NCBI RefSeq assembly: GCF_019249245.1
Contig: NZ_JAESDK010000021.1
Coordinates: forward strand, 1 to 64,000
Length of the DNA stretch: 64,000 nt
Direction: 5' to 3'
DNA from: Alteromonas lipotrueiana
GTDB lineage: Bacteria; Pseudomonadota; Gammaproteobacteria; Enterobacterales; Alteromonadaceae
Shown: piece after piece, positions 1 to 7,943 of the stretch
Position numbering within the stretch: the first letter of the stretch is position 1
Layout of the letters: each line of letters opens with the position of its first letter
Translations under genes and position numbers: made by a program
The notes under the pieces: generated by a model
Told to the model about the DNA's origin: nothing
The model's input: only the letters and a program-made list of their open reading frames with translations
Database searches by the model: none

Positions 1-137
1 GCCAGCAGTGGTGTTTGATAAATTACGTGGCGCGGCTTAATTTAGCGAGTGGTGCACTTCGGGGTTGAATCCGCGGGAACATCTTCTTTGTTAATAAAAA
101 TTAGCAGTGGTAATTTTTACTTATTATCAAACCTGCC

Positions 138-719
138 TTAATGTTCTTTATCCCGGTGTGCCTGACTCATCAAAAACAAGCCTGCGGCAAGCGCAAGAAT
201 AGATAAAGCTAAATAAATAGCATCTAGTGGAGTTTCAAAACTAATATCTACCACGGCTCTGAAAAACTCAATGATAACCGCCAAAATCACTACCCTTGCA
301 ATCTTATCTTTGAGCTGATCAAAAGAATGAACATTAAAAGGATGCGAAGGACCGTGGCTTTCTGCCTCATCAATGGGCGACACAAACAGCCGATAAATTC
401 CTGTACCAAATATCAGCAAAACAACGGCGATTAAGTAGATATCAATGGCAATAATAATACTTGGAACAACTGTATCGTGAATATCAGGCCCGGGCTCACC
501 AAGGTAATACTTAACGATTAAAACCGCCAGATTGAAAATATCTACGGTACCTATACAAAACAATAACAGCGCCCCAAGAATGCTCGGTATTACTGCGAAC
601 ATAACTAATAATCTGGAACGCCACAGCGCGCGTTCAAAGGGTTGCTCGAAGCGCTCAGAAAGCGGCTGACGCTTATTACCTGATGAGTTTGGTTTCATTG
701 CATTAGTACTAAAAAACAA
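138..719 (-). CDS. YqhA-family (UPF0114) inner-membrane protein
   Basis: This 193-residue protein has the layout of the UPF0114/YqhA family: a soluble basic N-terminus with an ER-x-LWRSRLL stretch, four hydrophobic segments (about residues 35-70, 85-115, 140-160 and 165-188) and a short loop with the family-like FVSPIDEAES. YqhA proteins are inner-membrane proteins of unproven function, so no activity is assigned. The N-terminus is longer than in E. coli, and a second in-frame Met at residue 8 (MKPNSS) is an equally possible start. It is transcribed alone toward the window start. An AT-rich inverted repeat at about 101-121 (AAAATTA/TAATTTTT arms) just past the stop could be its terminator. 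Family assignment is from remembered pattern. Confidence 0.8.
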   Translation of the reverse strand: MFFSTNAMKPNSSGNKRQPLSERFEQPFERALWRSRLLVMFAVIPSILGALLLFCIGTVDIFNLAVLIVKYYLGEPGPDIHDTVVPSIIIAIDIYLIAVVLLIFGTGIYRLFVSPIDEAESHGPSHPFNVHSFDQLKDKIARVVILAVIIEFFRAVVDISFETPLDAIYLALSILALAAGLFLMSQAHRDKEH

Positions 720-788
720 AAGAGCGATAGTAGTCTAAACACAGCAGATTTAAAGCACTTTCTACTAAAAACAGTACAGTAAATGTAG

Positions 789-992
789 TTAGCAACGCTT
801 TTCGATACTTTTTAAATCGCACTTTACACGCTTTAACACACGTTGTTGCAGTTCGAGGCGACGTTGATGCTCACAAACCTTACCCTGAATGGCCGCATCA
901 ATAAGAACACTCGACTGATGATGCCGAACACTGGATTTTTGAAATACCTCTTGTGCGTGTTCAAACTTATTCTGTAGGCTATCTTGTACCAT
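789..992 (-). CDS. small hypothetical protein, 67 aa
   Basis: A small, highly charged, helix-prone protein (MVQDSLQNKFEHAQEVF start; several Gln, Arg and Lys; two Cys in the C-terminal half) with no membrane segment or signal peptide. I do not recognise a family. The ATG at 992 is preferred over an upstream TTG at 1019 because ATG is more usual and a GAGA purine stretch lies about 8 bases before it. It lies between the YqhA gene and a frameshifted membrane gene on the same strand. It could be spurious; the only support is its codon-like composition and the absence of any competing gene. Confidence 0.4.
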   Translation of the reverse strand: MVQDSLQNKFEHAQEVFQKSSVRHHQSSVLIDAAIQGKVCEHQRRLELQQRVLKRVKCDLKSIEKRC

Positions 993-1058
993 AATATTCT
1001 CAGTAGTTGATAATACCAAAGTCCAGGCTTCGTTTTAGAAGCTATTTTTCTCGCTCAT

Positions 1059-1512
1059 TCAATTTTTGTATGCTTTTTTATTCGGTAGGGGTTGGCCCTT
1101 CGCTTTGTAGCACAGAGAAAATTCTTCGGTGAAAGAAAGGCTTGCCAACAAGAGGAAACGATCAAAACTAAAACCATCAATGGAATCAACTCTAAAAGCT
1201 ATGAATATGTTGCTCGATAGCTGAAATTTCTCTTTTTCGTTTAGCGTAACTTACATCCCATAGTGCCGTAGCTTCGTGCAGAAAAAAACACACTATGGCA
1301 ATCAATAACACCAAAGCATTTATTTTGAAGAGCATAGCCAGAAGCAAAGCCACACCGACTTCTACGAATATAAGCAAATGAATAAAAGACTCTTTCACAC
1401 CTGCGGTAGACGCTATGTACGACTTGCACTGGCATAACCAATCGGAAAAGCCCACAAGCATCCATAGTGGAATAATAAAGTAGAGTAAAATAAGCTGATT
1501 GGGTTCGCTCAA
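1059..1512 (-). pseudogene. frameshifted four-helix membrane protein gene
   Basis: The open frame from 1512 gives 106 residues of membrane protein (LYFIIPLWMLVGFSDWLC; LLIFVEVGVALLLAML; HEATALWDVSYAKR) and stops at 1192-1194 directly after IEQHIHSF. Adding one T to the TTTT run there continues the reading as LELIPLMVLVLIVSSCWQAFL. Adding one T to a second TTTT run near 1111-1114 continues as FSLCYKAKGQPLPNKKAY to a stop at 1059. The joined product resembles a conserved proteobacterial family with HE-x-TA-x-WDV, EQHVHSFLE and K-x-PPLP motifs, recalled from memory; its function is unknown to me. Either the gene has two single-base deletions or the assembly has two homopolymer errors. Confidence 0.6.
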
Positions 1513-1895
1513 AACATTTCACTTTGTCCACATAGCGTATTATTGAAGGCTAAACTATTTATTAAAATTAGTTAACCTTTTTTTGTGAAAATATAAGAAC
1601 TGAATTTAATTGATTGAAATCACACCGCAAAAGTTAACTTATCGAAAAATAACAGAACAAATGAAAATACAAAATTAAATGCTTTATAAAAATAATTTAC
1701 TTTATTCTATATCAATTATTGTATCGAAAATTTTTTGAAGTGACTGTCGATAAATGAAATTAAGGAAGTCAGTTTATTTTCTTAACTCCCCCCTGTATAT
1801 AAGTTGAACATCTATAGCCCAAGCGTGTATCTTGCCTATAGCGAATCGCAAGCTATGTCTTATAACCGTTAAGTTTTTCACTGAATGCGGCGAAA
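1513..1895. other. AT-rich intergenic region
   Basis: About 380 bases between the frameshifted membrane gene and the diguanylate cyclase gene. The centre (roughly 1560-1760) is strikingly AT-rich, with many A and T runs, unlike the flanking genes. It should hold the promoter of the minus-strand membrane gene. I see no ORF with protein-like composition and no clear terminator. Confidence 0.5.
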
Positions 1896-3620
1896 CTAGA
1901 GATTTGATTCGTGATTAGAATAGGTGCACACCTGATCGCGGCCATATTTCTTCGCCTGGTATAAGGCCAAATCAGATGCCGAAAACAACTGTTCCAAATG
2001 ATAACCCACCTGTTGAGTATCGCTGATACCGAAGCTAGCCGTAACGGTGAGCGCTGTACCGACCACATCCGGATCAATTCTGCTAATTGCTTCACGGCAA
2101 CGTTCAGCAAAAACACGCGCCGTATTTATATCAGTATTGGTCATTAGTATGCCAAATTCCTCACCACCGATGCGTCCTAGCAGGTGTTGATTAGAATGAC
2201 AGCATTCATTAATCATTGATACAACTTTGCGTAAAACCCAGTCGCCGGTCTGATGTCCATGGCTATCATTTATTTTCTTGAAATGATCGAGATCGAAGAA
2301 GATAAGCGCAACAGGGAGATGATTGATTTTCGCTTTTGATAAGAGTAAGTTTGCCTGTTCACTGAAATGACCTCGATTAGCAACTTGCGTTAAGGCATCG
2401 GTGGTGGCCAAATACTTCAGTTTGTTCTGTACCCGGCGAGTGCGATAAGACCAGAATAAAAGAATAATCACCGTCAATACGGCCAGCCCTAGTGCCATGA
2501 TCATGCTCTGAATTTGTTCACTAACCAGGCGTGTCTCTGTGCTAAGCAGTTTATTTTCTTTGTTCAATAACGTAATTCGGGTTTCTTTATTCTTCAGATC
2601 AAAACGCGCCTGCTGTAAAGCGAGGGATTTCACCACCTGTTCATTGTGAAAATCATCTTCAAGCCGATTTACCGCAGAAACATAGGTATAGGCCAGCTGG
2701 TAATCGTTTTGCGCAGCAGACAATTTTGCTAAAAGCTCGTACGCAATAATCAAAGATGCTTTGTATTGCTCTGCTTTATCTAAGGCAATAACCTGCCGGG
2801 CAATGCTGACAGCCGCTTGGTTATTACCAAGCATATATTTAAGTTTGGCATAAGTGGCTAAAAACTGACTTTTAAGAAACACAAAGTTCACCGGTTCGAC
2901 CTTTGACCATGCTTCTTTTGCGGCTACGCGGGCCTTACTCAGTTCATTCTGACTTATATAATAGCTCACCAGGGTAATCAGATTGGTCGAGATAAAGTAA
3001 TCCTGTTCGGTCGATTTACATTGCTCTATTGCTTCATAAATTTGTGCTTCGGTGACCGTGGATTTATCGAGTTTAATTTCTACACCCTTACTTTTTGCAA
3101 AACACTTATGTTCAGCGTTAGCAAAAGGGTGTTCTAAAATACGACGGATGTAGATCTCGGCGGTTTCTAACTGCCCTACATTTTTGTAAAACACCAAAAG
3201 TCCCTGATAAGCTTCAGCTTCTGTTTCAGCCGTACCATGGCGTTCGAGGAGACTGTTAAGCTCAGCAGCAAGCTCAAAACTTTGCTGCCAATTTTCGCGA
3301 TAAGAAGCGATACCTAACGCAGATTGCAATACCCTGATCCTAAGTACCGAATCAGGCAGTACTTGTAATAATGCTTCATATTGGTCAAGGGTGAAGTCTA
3401 AGTCCCCGTCAAAGGTACTTAAATAGGCTTTCAAATATCGGTAAAGGTACAGTTCTTGTGGTTTAAGCTGGTCTAACTGAATTTTGCTAAGCAGCCGCTG
3501 AGCCTGTGAACGATCGCTCAATTTTATCGCATCGACTTCTTCGAGTATGTGCGCATTTTTTGCGTAAGCGGCATGGGTCATTCCCAGACAAATAATCAGT
3601 ACTACAATAGCTCTGAGCAT
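1896..3620 (-). CDS. diguanylate cyclase with periplasmic helical-repeat sensor
   Basis: A 574-residue membrane diguanylate cyclase that makes cyclic di-GMP from GTP. Residues 1-20 are a signal peptide (MLRAIVVLIICLGMTHAAYA). Residues about 25-365 form an all-helical, TPR-like periplasmic region ending in a coiled-coil stretch rich in Gln, Asn and Glu. One membrane span lies near 375-397, followed by a GGDEF domain. The active-site motif reads GGEEF at 485-489, an active variant in the known family. FFDLDHFKKIND and GHQTGDWVLR are also conserved. No RxxD inhibitory site lies just before GGEEF, so product inhibition of the usual kind is not expected. It stands alone; the ligand sensed is unknown. 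Its stop (1896) is 383 bases from the start of the next gene. Confidence 0.9.
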   Translation of the reverse strand: MLRAIVVLIICLGMTHAAYAKNAHILEEVDAIKLSDRSQAQRLLSKIQLDQLKPQELYLYRYLKAYLSTFDGDLDFTLDQYEALLQVLPDSVLRIRVLQSALGIASYRENWQQSFELAAELNSLLERHGTAETEAEAYQGLLVFYKNVGQLETAEIYIRRILEHPFANAEHKCFAKSKGVEIKLDKSTVTEAQIYEAIEQCKSTEQDYFISTNLITLVSYYISQNELSKARVAAKEAWSKVEPVNFVFLKSQFLATYAKLKYMLGNNQAAVSIARQVIALDKAEQYKASLIIAYELLAKLSAAQNDYQLAYTYVSAVNRLEDDFHNEQVVKSLALQQARFDLKNKETRITLLNKENKLLSTETRLVSEQIQSMIMALGLAVLTVIILLFWSYRTRRVQNKLKYLATTDALTQVANRGHFSEQANLLLSKAKINHLPVALIFFDLDHFKKINDSHGHQTGDWVLRKVVSMINECCHSNQHLLGRIGGEEFGILMTNTDINTARVFAERCREAISRIDPDVVGTALTVTASFGISDTQQVGYHLEQLFSASDLALYQAKKYGRDQVCTYSNHESNL

Positions 3621-4136
3621 AGATTACTGCCGTGTCAGGCAGACAGAAATTTGTTTACTTCGAAGAATGTTATTGAAGCTTAGGTTTACCCGTGAGCCCC
3701 AACCACAAGCCCTGAGAAAAAATGTACAGAGACCGGGGCCTATGCTCAACCTTTGATAAAAAAGAACTTCTGGTAGGTCGATAAGATAATGGTATTTTTT
3801 TGAAAATATTCCGCTCATAAATATCCCTGTTTATAAAGCATCAGATGTTAGTACACACATTTAATACGGGTTAAATACGTAAGTTGACTTGCTTTTACGC
3901 CCCCTGCGATAAAGCCAGCTATTTACCTATAGGTATGAATAATGTGTATGTTTTGTCTTATATTAACGAGTTAATTATGCCCGTTGTCGGACTATCTGCA
4001 AGCACTAATTGCTTTTCATCTTATACTTTTGGCTAATCTTATTAGTTAAACGATATCTTCACTCTGTTTGCCTTTGTGATGACTTATGGCTGTCACTTGT
4101 TACAATATAGCCAAATCAATTGCTTATCGGCACCCC
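3621..4136. other. divergent intergenic region
   Basis: About 500 bases separate the divergently transcribed diguanylate cyclase gene and ansA, so both promoters must lie here. The stretch nearest ansA (3900-4080) is AT-rich. No strong palindrome, RNA gene or convincing ORF is visible; a 64-codon minus-strand frame at 3624-3818 has no protein-like features. Confidence 0.4.
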
Positions 4137-5144
4137 ATGCGTAAAAACATCTATATAGCCTATACAGGCGGAACCATTGGCATGAAGCCGTCGCAGCACG
4201 GCTATGTACCGGCTGCTGGTTTTTTAAGTCAAACGCTTCAGGATATGCCTGAGTTTCATCGTAGCGAAATGCCGTTATTCACCCTGCACGAATACGACCA
4301 CCTGCTTGACTCATCAGATATGAAACCTGCTGACTGGCAGCGAATAGCGGAAGATATTTCGCGAAATTATGCAAAGTACGATGGCTTTATTATTTTGCAC
4401 GGTACTGACACCATGGCGTATACCGCGTCGGCTCTTAGCTTTATGCTGGAAAATTTATCGAAACCAGTCATTGTCACGGGCTCGCAGATTCCTTTAGCTG
4501 AACTGCGCTCTGATGGACAGGTCAATCTGTTGAATGCGCTTTATATCGCCGCAAATTACCCTATTGCTGAGGTTAGTCTGTTTTTCAATAATCGTTTGCT
4601 ACGGGGTAATCGGAGCCGTAAAGTAGATGCAGACGGTTTTAATGCCTTCGACTCGCCAAATTTTCCGTCATTAATAGAAGCCGGTATCAACATCCGCCTG
4701 AATGCAGGAAAATTAGCCACCGATGAACACCACGCTATGCAGGTTAGTTCGGTTTCTGCACAGCCTATTGGACTGGTAAGCCTATACCCCGGAATATCTT
4801 CCCAGGTAATTAAAAACATACTTCAGCAGCCGGTGAACGCACTTATATTACTGAGTTATGGCGTTGGCAACGCGCCGTTACATCGCGACCTTCTGGAGCA
4901 GTTAGAACATGCTGCAGCTAATAAAATACCGGTTCTTAATTGTACTCAGTGCTTGCGCGGGCGCGTAAACATGCGCGGTTATGCCACCGGCCAGGGCTTA
5001 GCTGCGGCGGGAGTGCTCCCCGGTAGTGACATGACGCCCGAAGCAGCTCTGGCGAAACTGCACTATTTATTGAGTAAAAATTTACCGTTTGAAAAAATAC
5101 AATCTTTATTGACGCAAAACCTGCGTGGAGAATTAAGTGACTGA
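4137..5144 (+). CDS. ansA: type I (cytoplasmic) L-asparaginase
   Basis: AnsA hydrolyses L-asparagine to aspartate and ammonia in the cytoplasm. The protein begins MRKNIYIAYTGGTIGM, carrying the first catalytic threonine motif (TGGTIG), and later has LHGTDTMAYTAS with the second Thr-Asp pair and a conserved downstream Lys region. At 335 residues it matches the E. coli type I enzyme, and there is no signal peptide, separating it from periplasmic type II. I chose the ATG at 4137 because family members start a few residues before the TGGT motif; an in-frame ATG at 4086 would add 17 unrelated residues. Its stop overlaps the GTG start of the next gene by 8 bases, so the two are probably co-translated. 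Confidence 0.92.
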   Translation: MRKNIYIAYTGGTIGMKPSQHGYVPAAGFLSQTLQDMPEFHRSEMPLFTLHEYDHLLDSSDMKPADWQRIAEDISRNYAKYDGFIILHGTDTMAYTASALSFMLENLSKPVIVTGSQIPLAELRSDGQVNLLNALYIAANYPIAEVSLFFNNRLLRGNRSRKVDADGFNAFDSPNFPSLIEAGINIRLNAGKLATDEHHAMQVSSVSAQPIGLVSLYPGISSQVIKNILQQPVNALILLSYGVGNAPLHRDLLEQLEHAAANKIPVLNCTQCLRGRVNMRGYATGQGLAAAGVLPGSDMTPEAALAKLHYLLSKNLPFEKIQSLLTQNLRGELSD

Positions 5145-5988
5145 TTCAAAGATTTTGACCGGCAATATTCGAAAAATGCAGGTTAGTGCTGACCCCCAGT
5201 CTCATGAAGTACAGTATTCTTTGCCGGTTGGTGAGACATTGCTACCCATGAATCCTCTCATAGGACAGCGTATCTCAATGTCTCATACCGGCACGATTAA
5301 CTGTGTGCACTGTAATCGAAAGACCAAAAAAAGCTTTAACCAGGGTTATTGTTACCCGTGCATGACCCGTTTAGCACAATGTGACAGCTGTATAATCAAA
5401 CCAGAAAAGTGTCACTACCACGAAGGTACTTGCCGCGAACCCGAGTGGGGTGAAAAGTATTGTATGAGTGATCATTATGTTTATTTAGCCAATACTGGAA
5501 ATTTGAAGGTAGGCATTACCCGCCATGTAACAGACACCGTTTCCAGTCGGTGGATGGACCAGGGTGCCAGCCAGGCTATCGTCATGTTGCGAGTTCCCAA
5601 CCGCCTTACAAGCGGGTTGGTAGAAACTTTGTGCAAAGACTATATTGCCGATAAAACAAACTGGCGAACCATGCTAAAAGGTGCACCCGAAGAACAGGAC
5701 CTTTGCGCTAAAAAAGATGAGCTTTTGCGTGCCATAAAGCCTGGGTTAGATAAGCTCCAACAAGAAAAAGGACTGCAGGCAGTCAGTGAGATCTCTTCTG
5801 AAACGGTGGAAATTGTTTATCCGGTTCAGCAATATCCCGAAAAGGTAAGTTCGATTAACCTGGATAAAACCCCCTCTTTTAGTGGTATTTTGCACGGTAT
5901 AAAAGGGCAATATCTTATTCTGGATGAAAACCGGGTTATAAACATGCGTAAATACGCAGGTTACGAACTGCAAGTGTCGACGCAATAA
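5137..5988 (+). CDS. DUF2797 zinc-binding protein
   Basis: A 283-residue DUF2797 protein of unknown function. The middle (about residues 50-110) holds a cluster of paired cysteines (CVHC, CYPC, CDSC, then a Cys/His-rich segment) that should bind zinc, followed by DHYVYLANTGNLKVGITR, which resembles a GIY-YIG-like Y-x-Y-L-A/G-I-T pattern. The start is GTG, overlapping the ansA stop by 8 bases; the next Met in frame (residue 14) would remove a weakly conserved leader. Overlap with ansA suggests one operon, though no functional link to asparagine use is evident. Family membership is clear; any nuclease or nucleic-acid role is inference. Confidence 0.8.
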   Translation: MTDSKILTGNIRKMQVSADPQSHEVQYSLPVGETLLPMNPLIGQRISMSHTGTINCVHCNRKTKKSFNQGYCYPCMTRLAQCDSCIIKPEKCHYHEGTCREPEWGEKYCMSDHYVYLANTGNLKVGITRHVTDTVSSRWMDQGASQAIVMLRVPNRLTSGLVETLCKDYIADKTNWRTMLKGAPEEQDLCAKKDELLRAIKPGLDKLQQEKGLQAVSEISSETVEIVYPVQQYPEKVSSINLDKTPSFSGILHGIKGQYLILDENRVINMRKYAGYELQVSTQ

Positions 5989-6173
5989 CAAATTCGGTAA
6001 AAGGTTTTTCTGCTGTGATTTTTCGCAATGAATATCACCATCACTGCTAGTTAATACAGGATGGGCAAGGCCACCCAGTCGGGCAAGGTAATAAGGTAAT
6101 TAACGATAAGATTGTTCGATGAGACAATCCCCTCTTACCTCACTGTTGCAAAGTCCTCGTTGAAAAATAGTGA

Positions 6174-6195
6174 AGGCCCGATAACTATCGGGCCT
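6174..6195. terminator. perfect hairpin, possible terminator
   Basis: AGGCCCGATA and TATCGGGCCT form a 10-base perfect inverted repeat with almost no loop, about 185 bases past the DUF2797 stop. There is no T run directly after it on either strand, so intrinsic termination is possible but not typical; a protein-binding palindrome is the alternative. Confidence 0.35.
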
Positions 6196-6416
6196 GACGC
6201 TATCTGCGCTTTTAGCACTAAAAATTATTTGAATAGCTTATGTCTGATTTTACAGCCTAGATACAAAGGATCGGACGTTATCTTACAGGCGGCTATGAGC
6301 AAAGAGCGGTCGTTAAACCATCACTGCATCGACGTCTGCTTAAGCTAACAAAACAGTAGTAGAATTTTGTGAACGCAATTTCAAACAAGCGTTTGCCGCC
6401 ATATTCAGAAAAACGA

Positions 6417-6576
6417 GAAAATCGCGCGTTTTTGTCCTGAAAATAATTAGGCTCAGCCTATCGATGGTAGTATCAACGTTGACTTTCAGAAGCTCGGCAA
6501 TCATGGCAATATGGATAAAAACGAGCACGTGCTCGGTAAAAAAACGCGCAATTTGCGCGCTATTAAATTGTTAGGT
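6417..6576 (+). repeat. left boundary site of the cassette array (attC-like or attI-like)
   Basis: The sequence ends in GTTAGGT (6570-6576), the core at which integron recombination occurs, 18 bases before the first cassette gene. An imperfect long-range inverted repeat joins AAATCGCGCGTTTTTGTCC (about 6418-6436) with the complement of GGTAAAAAAACGCGCAATTT (6535-6554). Inside lie a 14-base perfect palindrome CGAGCACGTGCTCG (6522-6535) and a near-perfect CGCGCAATTTGCGCG (6545-6559). A canonical left attC core (YAAC box) is not found at the expected distance, so this may be a degenerate attC or the attI remnant of the array. Confidence 0.4.
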
Positions 6577-6588
6577 TTTCAGGGAAGT

Positions 6589-7128
6589 ATGAAGCATTCA
6601 ATTATTATTTTATTACTGCTAATCACAGGATGTACCTCAAATTCCAATCAGGAATATCCAGATAATTGGGCAAAGATACCTAAAATAATGGGTAATGAGT
6701 GCCCTGATATATCTGGGAAGTATGAAAATATTGCTACAAACACTAAAGGTGAAAGTGGTTTAAATTTGGCATGGCTAATCCTGCCTGAATCTAAAGATAA
6801 AAACGATATTAACTCTATCGAGTTAATTCTTGACCCTTTGCATAATAGCCTTCTAATTGTAGCGACTTCCGATGAAGGTGTATTTATAGAGTCTACATTG
6901 TCAAAACAAAACGAAGAATTTTCTTGTAAACAAGGGGCATTAGTTTTCGAAAACAATCAATTTGTTAACGAGCATGGAGTCATAGCTCAAAATTGGAGAT
7001 CTTATGCAGTTAATAAAACTGCTGATGGGCTGGTAATGCGCTACATCGATAGTGCAACAGGAGTAGCTTTTTTAGTTCCAATAACTGGTAGCCATAAGTA
7101 TTGGTATCTCTATAAAAAGAAAACCTAA
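6589..7128 (+). CDS. cassette-borne lipoprotein, unknown function
   Basis: The protein starts MKHSIIILLLLITGCTSNSNQ, a lipoprotein signal peptide with lipobox ITGC, so residue 16 Cys should be lipidated and the protein exported and membrane-anchored. The mature part is about 165 residues with CPDISGKYENI near its N-terminus, a pattern seen in small lipoproteins with a beta-sandwich or lipocalin-like fold, but I do not recognise a family. The ATG at 6589 has a good AGGGA site 3-8 bases upstream and lies 18 bases after the GTTAGG recombination core, normal for a cassette gene; a longer frame to 6511 would read through that core. The stop codon overlaps the start of attC 7124-7222. It is more AT-rich than core genes. 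Confidence 0.75.
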   Translation: MKHSIIILLLLITGCTSNSNQEYPDNWAKIPKIMGNECPDISGKYENIATNTKGESGLNLAWLILPESKDKNDINSIELILDPLHNSLLIVATSDEGVFIESTLSKQNEEFSCKQGALVFENNQFVNEHGVIAQNWRSYAVNKTADGLVMRYIDSATGVAFLVPITGSHKYWYLYKKKT

Positions 7129-7222
7129 CAAGAAATTAAACAAGGACAAAAAACAGTTGGTTTTTGCTCCTTCGTCGCTTATTTTAACCAACTATTTTTT
7201 GCCTGTTAATTAGGCGTTAGGT
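7124..7222 (+). repeat. attC recombination site 1
   Basis: CCTAAC at 7124-7129 pairs with GTTAGG at 7216-7221. Inside, AATTAAACAAGGACAAAAAA pairs, with bulged bases, with the complement of TTTTTTGCCTGTTAATT, and CAGTTGGTT pairs with AACCAACT near the centre. This is the R-L-L-R architecture of an attC site with extrahelical bases, of the class found in Vibrio and Shewanella chromosomal arrays. It closes the lipoprotein cassette; the expected crossover is between G7216 and T7217. Confidence 0.85.
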
Positions 7223-7249
7223 GCCAAGGTAAAGTCATGCACAACATTC

Positions 7250-7296
7250 TGTACATGTACTTAGTTTTGAACTAAACTTGTTCCATATACTGTACA
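7250..7296 (+). promoter_or_regulatory. YefM-YoeB operator region (paired TGTACA boxes)
   Basis: TGTACA occurs at 7250-7255 (within the palindrome TGTACATGTAC) and again at 7291-7296, just upstream of the antitoxin start. TGTACA is the known core bound by the E. coli YefM-YoeB complex at its own promoter. A TATACT (7286-7291) beside the second box could be the -10 element. This implies that the cassette brings its own autoregulated promoter and need not depend on an array promoter. Confidence 0.65.
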
Positions 7297-7309
7297 AGTG
7301 AGGTGCGAA

Positions 7310-7564
7310 ATGAGAATAGTCTCTTTTACCGAAGCCCGAAATGGCCTAAAAGCCGTTTTAGATAATGTAATTAACGATGCGGATACTACTGTAATTACTC
7401 GTCGTGACTCTGGAGATGCTGTTGTAATGTCATTGGATTACTACAACAGCCTTATGGAAACTGTTCATTTACTTCGTTCTCCAGCGAATGTTGAACACTT
7501 AAATCGTTCAATTGCACAATTTAAGGCGGGTAAAACGACCCAGCGAGAACTTATTGATGAGTAA
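7310..7564 (+). CDS. yefM: YefM/Phd-type antitoxin
   Basis: An 84-residue type II antitoxin (MRIVSFTEARNGLKAVLDNV start, then VITRRDSGDAVVMSLDYYNSLMET), the Phd/YefM N-terminal DNA-binding and dimerisation fold followed by an acidic C-terminal tail that wraps the toxin. It should neutralise YoeB and repress its own promoter through the TGTACA boxes just upstream. The ATG at 7310 is chosen over a GTG at 7298 because GAGGTG lies about 5 bases before it. The last 8 bases overlap the toxin gene, the usual coupling. The pair sits as one cassette between two attC sites, a common cargo thought to stabilise arrays. Confidence 0.92.
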   Translation: MRIVSFTEARNGLKAVLDNVINDADTTVITRRDSGDAVVMSLDYYNSLMETVHLLRSPANVEHLNRSIAQFKAGKTTQRELIDE

Positions 7565-7820
7565 CAGGCTATTATCATGGACTGATGAAGCTTGGAATAG
7601 TTACATCTATTGGCAGACTCAAGACAAAAAAACCTTGAAACGCATCAATAAGCTAATTGCCGATGTTAAGCGCTCTCCGTTTGATGGAATTGGAAAACCG
7701 GAACCCCTTAAAGAAAACCTTTCTGGCTTATGGTTTCGCAGAATAGATGATACTAATCGTCTGGTATATGCCGTAAATGAAACAGCAATTACGATTATCT
7801 CGTGTCGTTATCATTATTAG
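7557..7820 (+). CDS. yoeB: YoeB/Txe-type mRNA interferase toxin
   Basis: An 87-residue RelE-superfamily toxin (LLSWTDEAWNSYIYWQTQDKK, IKKLI-like helix, ENLSGLWFRRIDDTNRLVYAV, ISCRYHY at the C-terminus). In the known family YoeB binds the ribosome and cuts mRNA; the C-terminal RYHY includes the catalytic His and Tyr, and the Glu and Arg residues of the active site are present, so the toxin looks intact. The ATG at 7557 overlaps yefM by 8 bases, ensuring the antitoxin is made first. The length matches E. coli YoeB (84 residues). Confidence 0.92.
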   Translation: MSNRLLSWTDEAWNSYIYWQTQDKKTLKRINKLIADVKRSPFDGIGKPEPLKENLSGLWFRRIDDTNRLVYAVNETAITIISCRYHY

Positions 7821-7829
7821 TAGGTGGCA

Positions 7830-7926
7830 GCTAACATCAAGTAAGTGGGACAATTTCACGCTGGCTCCCGTCACTTCGTTCCATATTATAGCCTGCGTGC
7901 AATTACCCCTTCTTGGGGTGTTAGTA
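7830..7926 (+). repeat. attC recombination site 2
   Basis: GCTAAC at 7830-7835 pairs with GTTAG at 7920-7924. The arm AAGTAAGTGGGACAATTTC pairs, with bulges, with the complement of GCAATTACCCCTTCTTGG, and ACGCTGGC pairs with GCCTGCGT nearer the loop. It closes the YefM-YoeB cassette; crossover is expected between G7920 and T7921. The loop text (CCCGTCACTTCGTTCC) recalls spacers common in attC sites of marine gammaproteobacteria. Confidence 0.75.
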
Positions 7927-7943
7927 CCCTCGGAGCAGGAAGC

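Larger units (their letters stand above)
5989..6588. other. junction between core genes and the cassette array
   Basis: Six hundred bases between the DUF2797 gene and the first cassette gene. The left part holds a perfect hairpin (6174-6195). A 78-codon frame (6112-6348) has no protein-like features. CTAACAA at 6347-6353 resembles the start of an attC site. The right part (6417-6571) holds a nested palindromic structure ending in GTTAGG. An integrase gene would be expected about here in a complete integron, but none is present on either strand. Confidence 0.45.

Noticed and set aside
3624..3818. 64-codon minus-strand ORF after the diguanylate cyclase gene
   Set aside because: No ribosome site, no protein-like pattern and it fills the divergent promoter region of ansA.
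6112..6348. 78-codon plus-strand ORF left of the cassette array
   Set aside because: It contains the perfect hairpin at 6174 and has no recognisable composition or ribosome site.
6511..6588. Longer start for the cassette lipoprotein
   Set aside because: It would translate through the recombination core and place 26 residues before a clear signal peptide.
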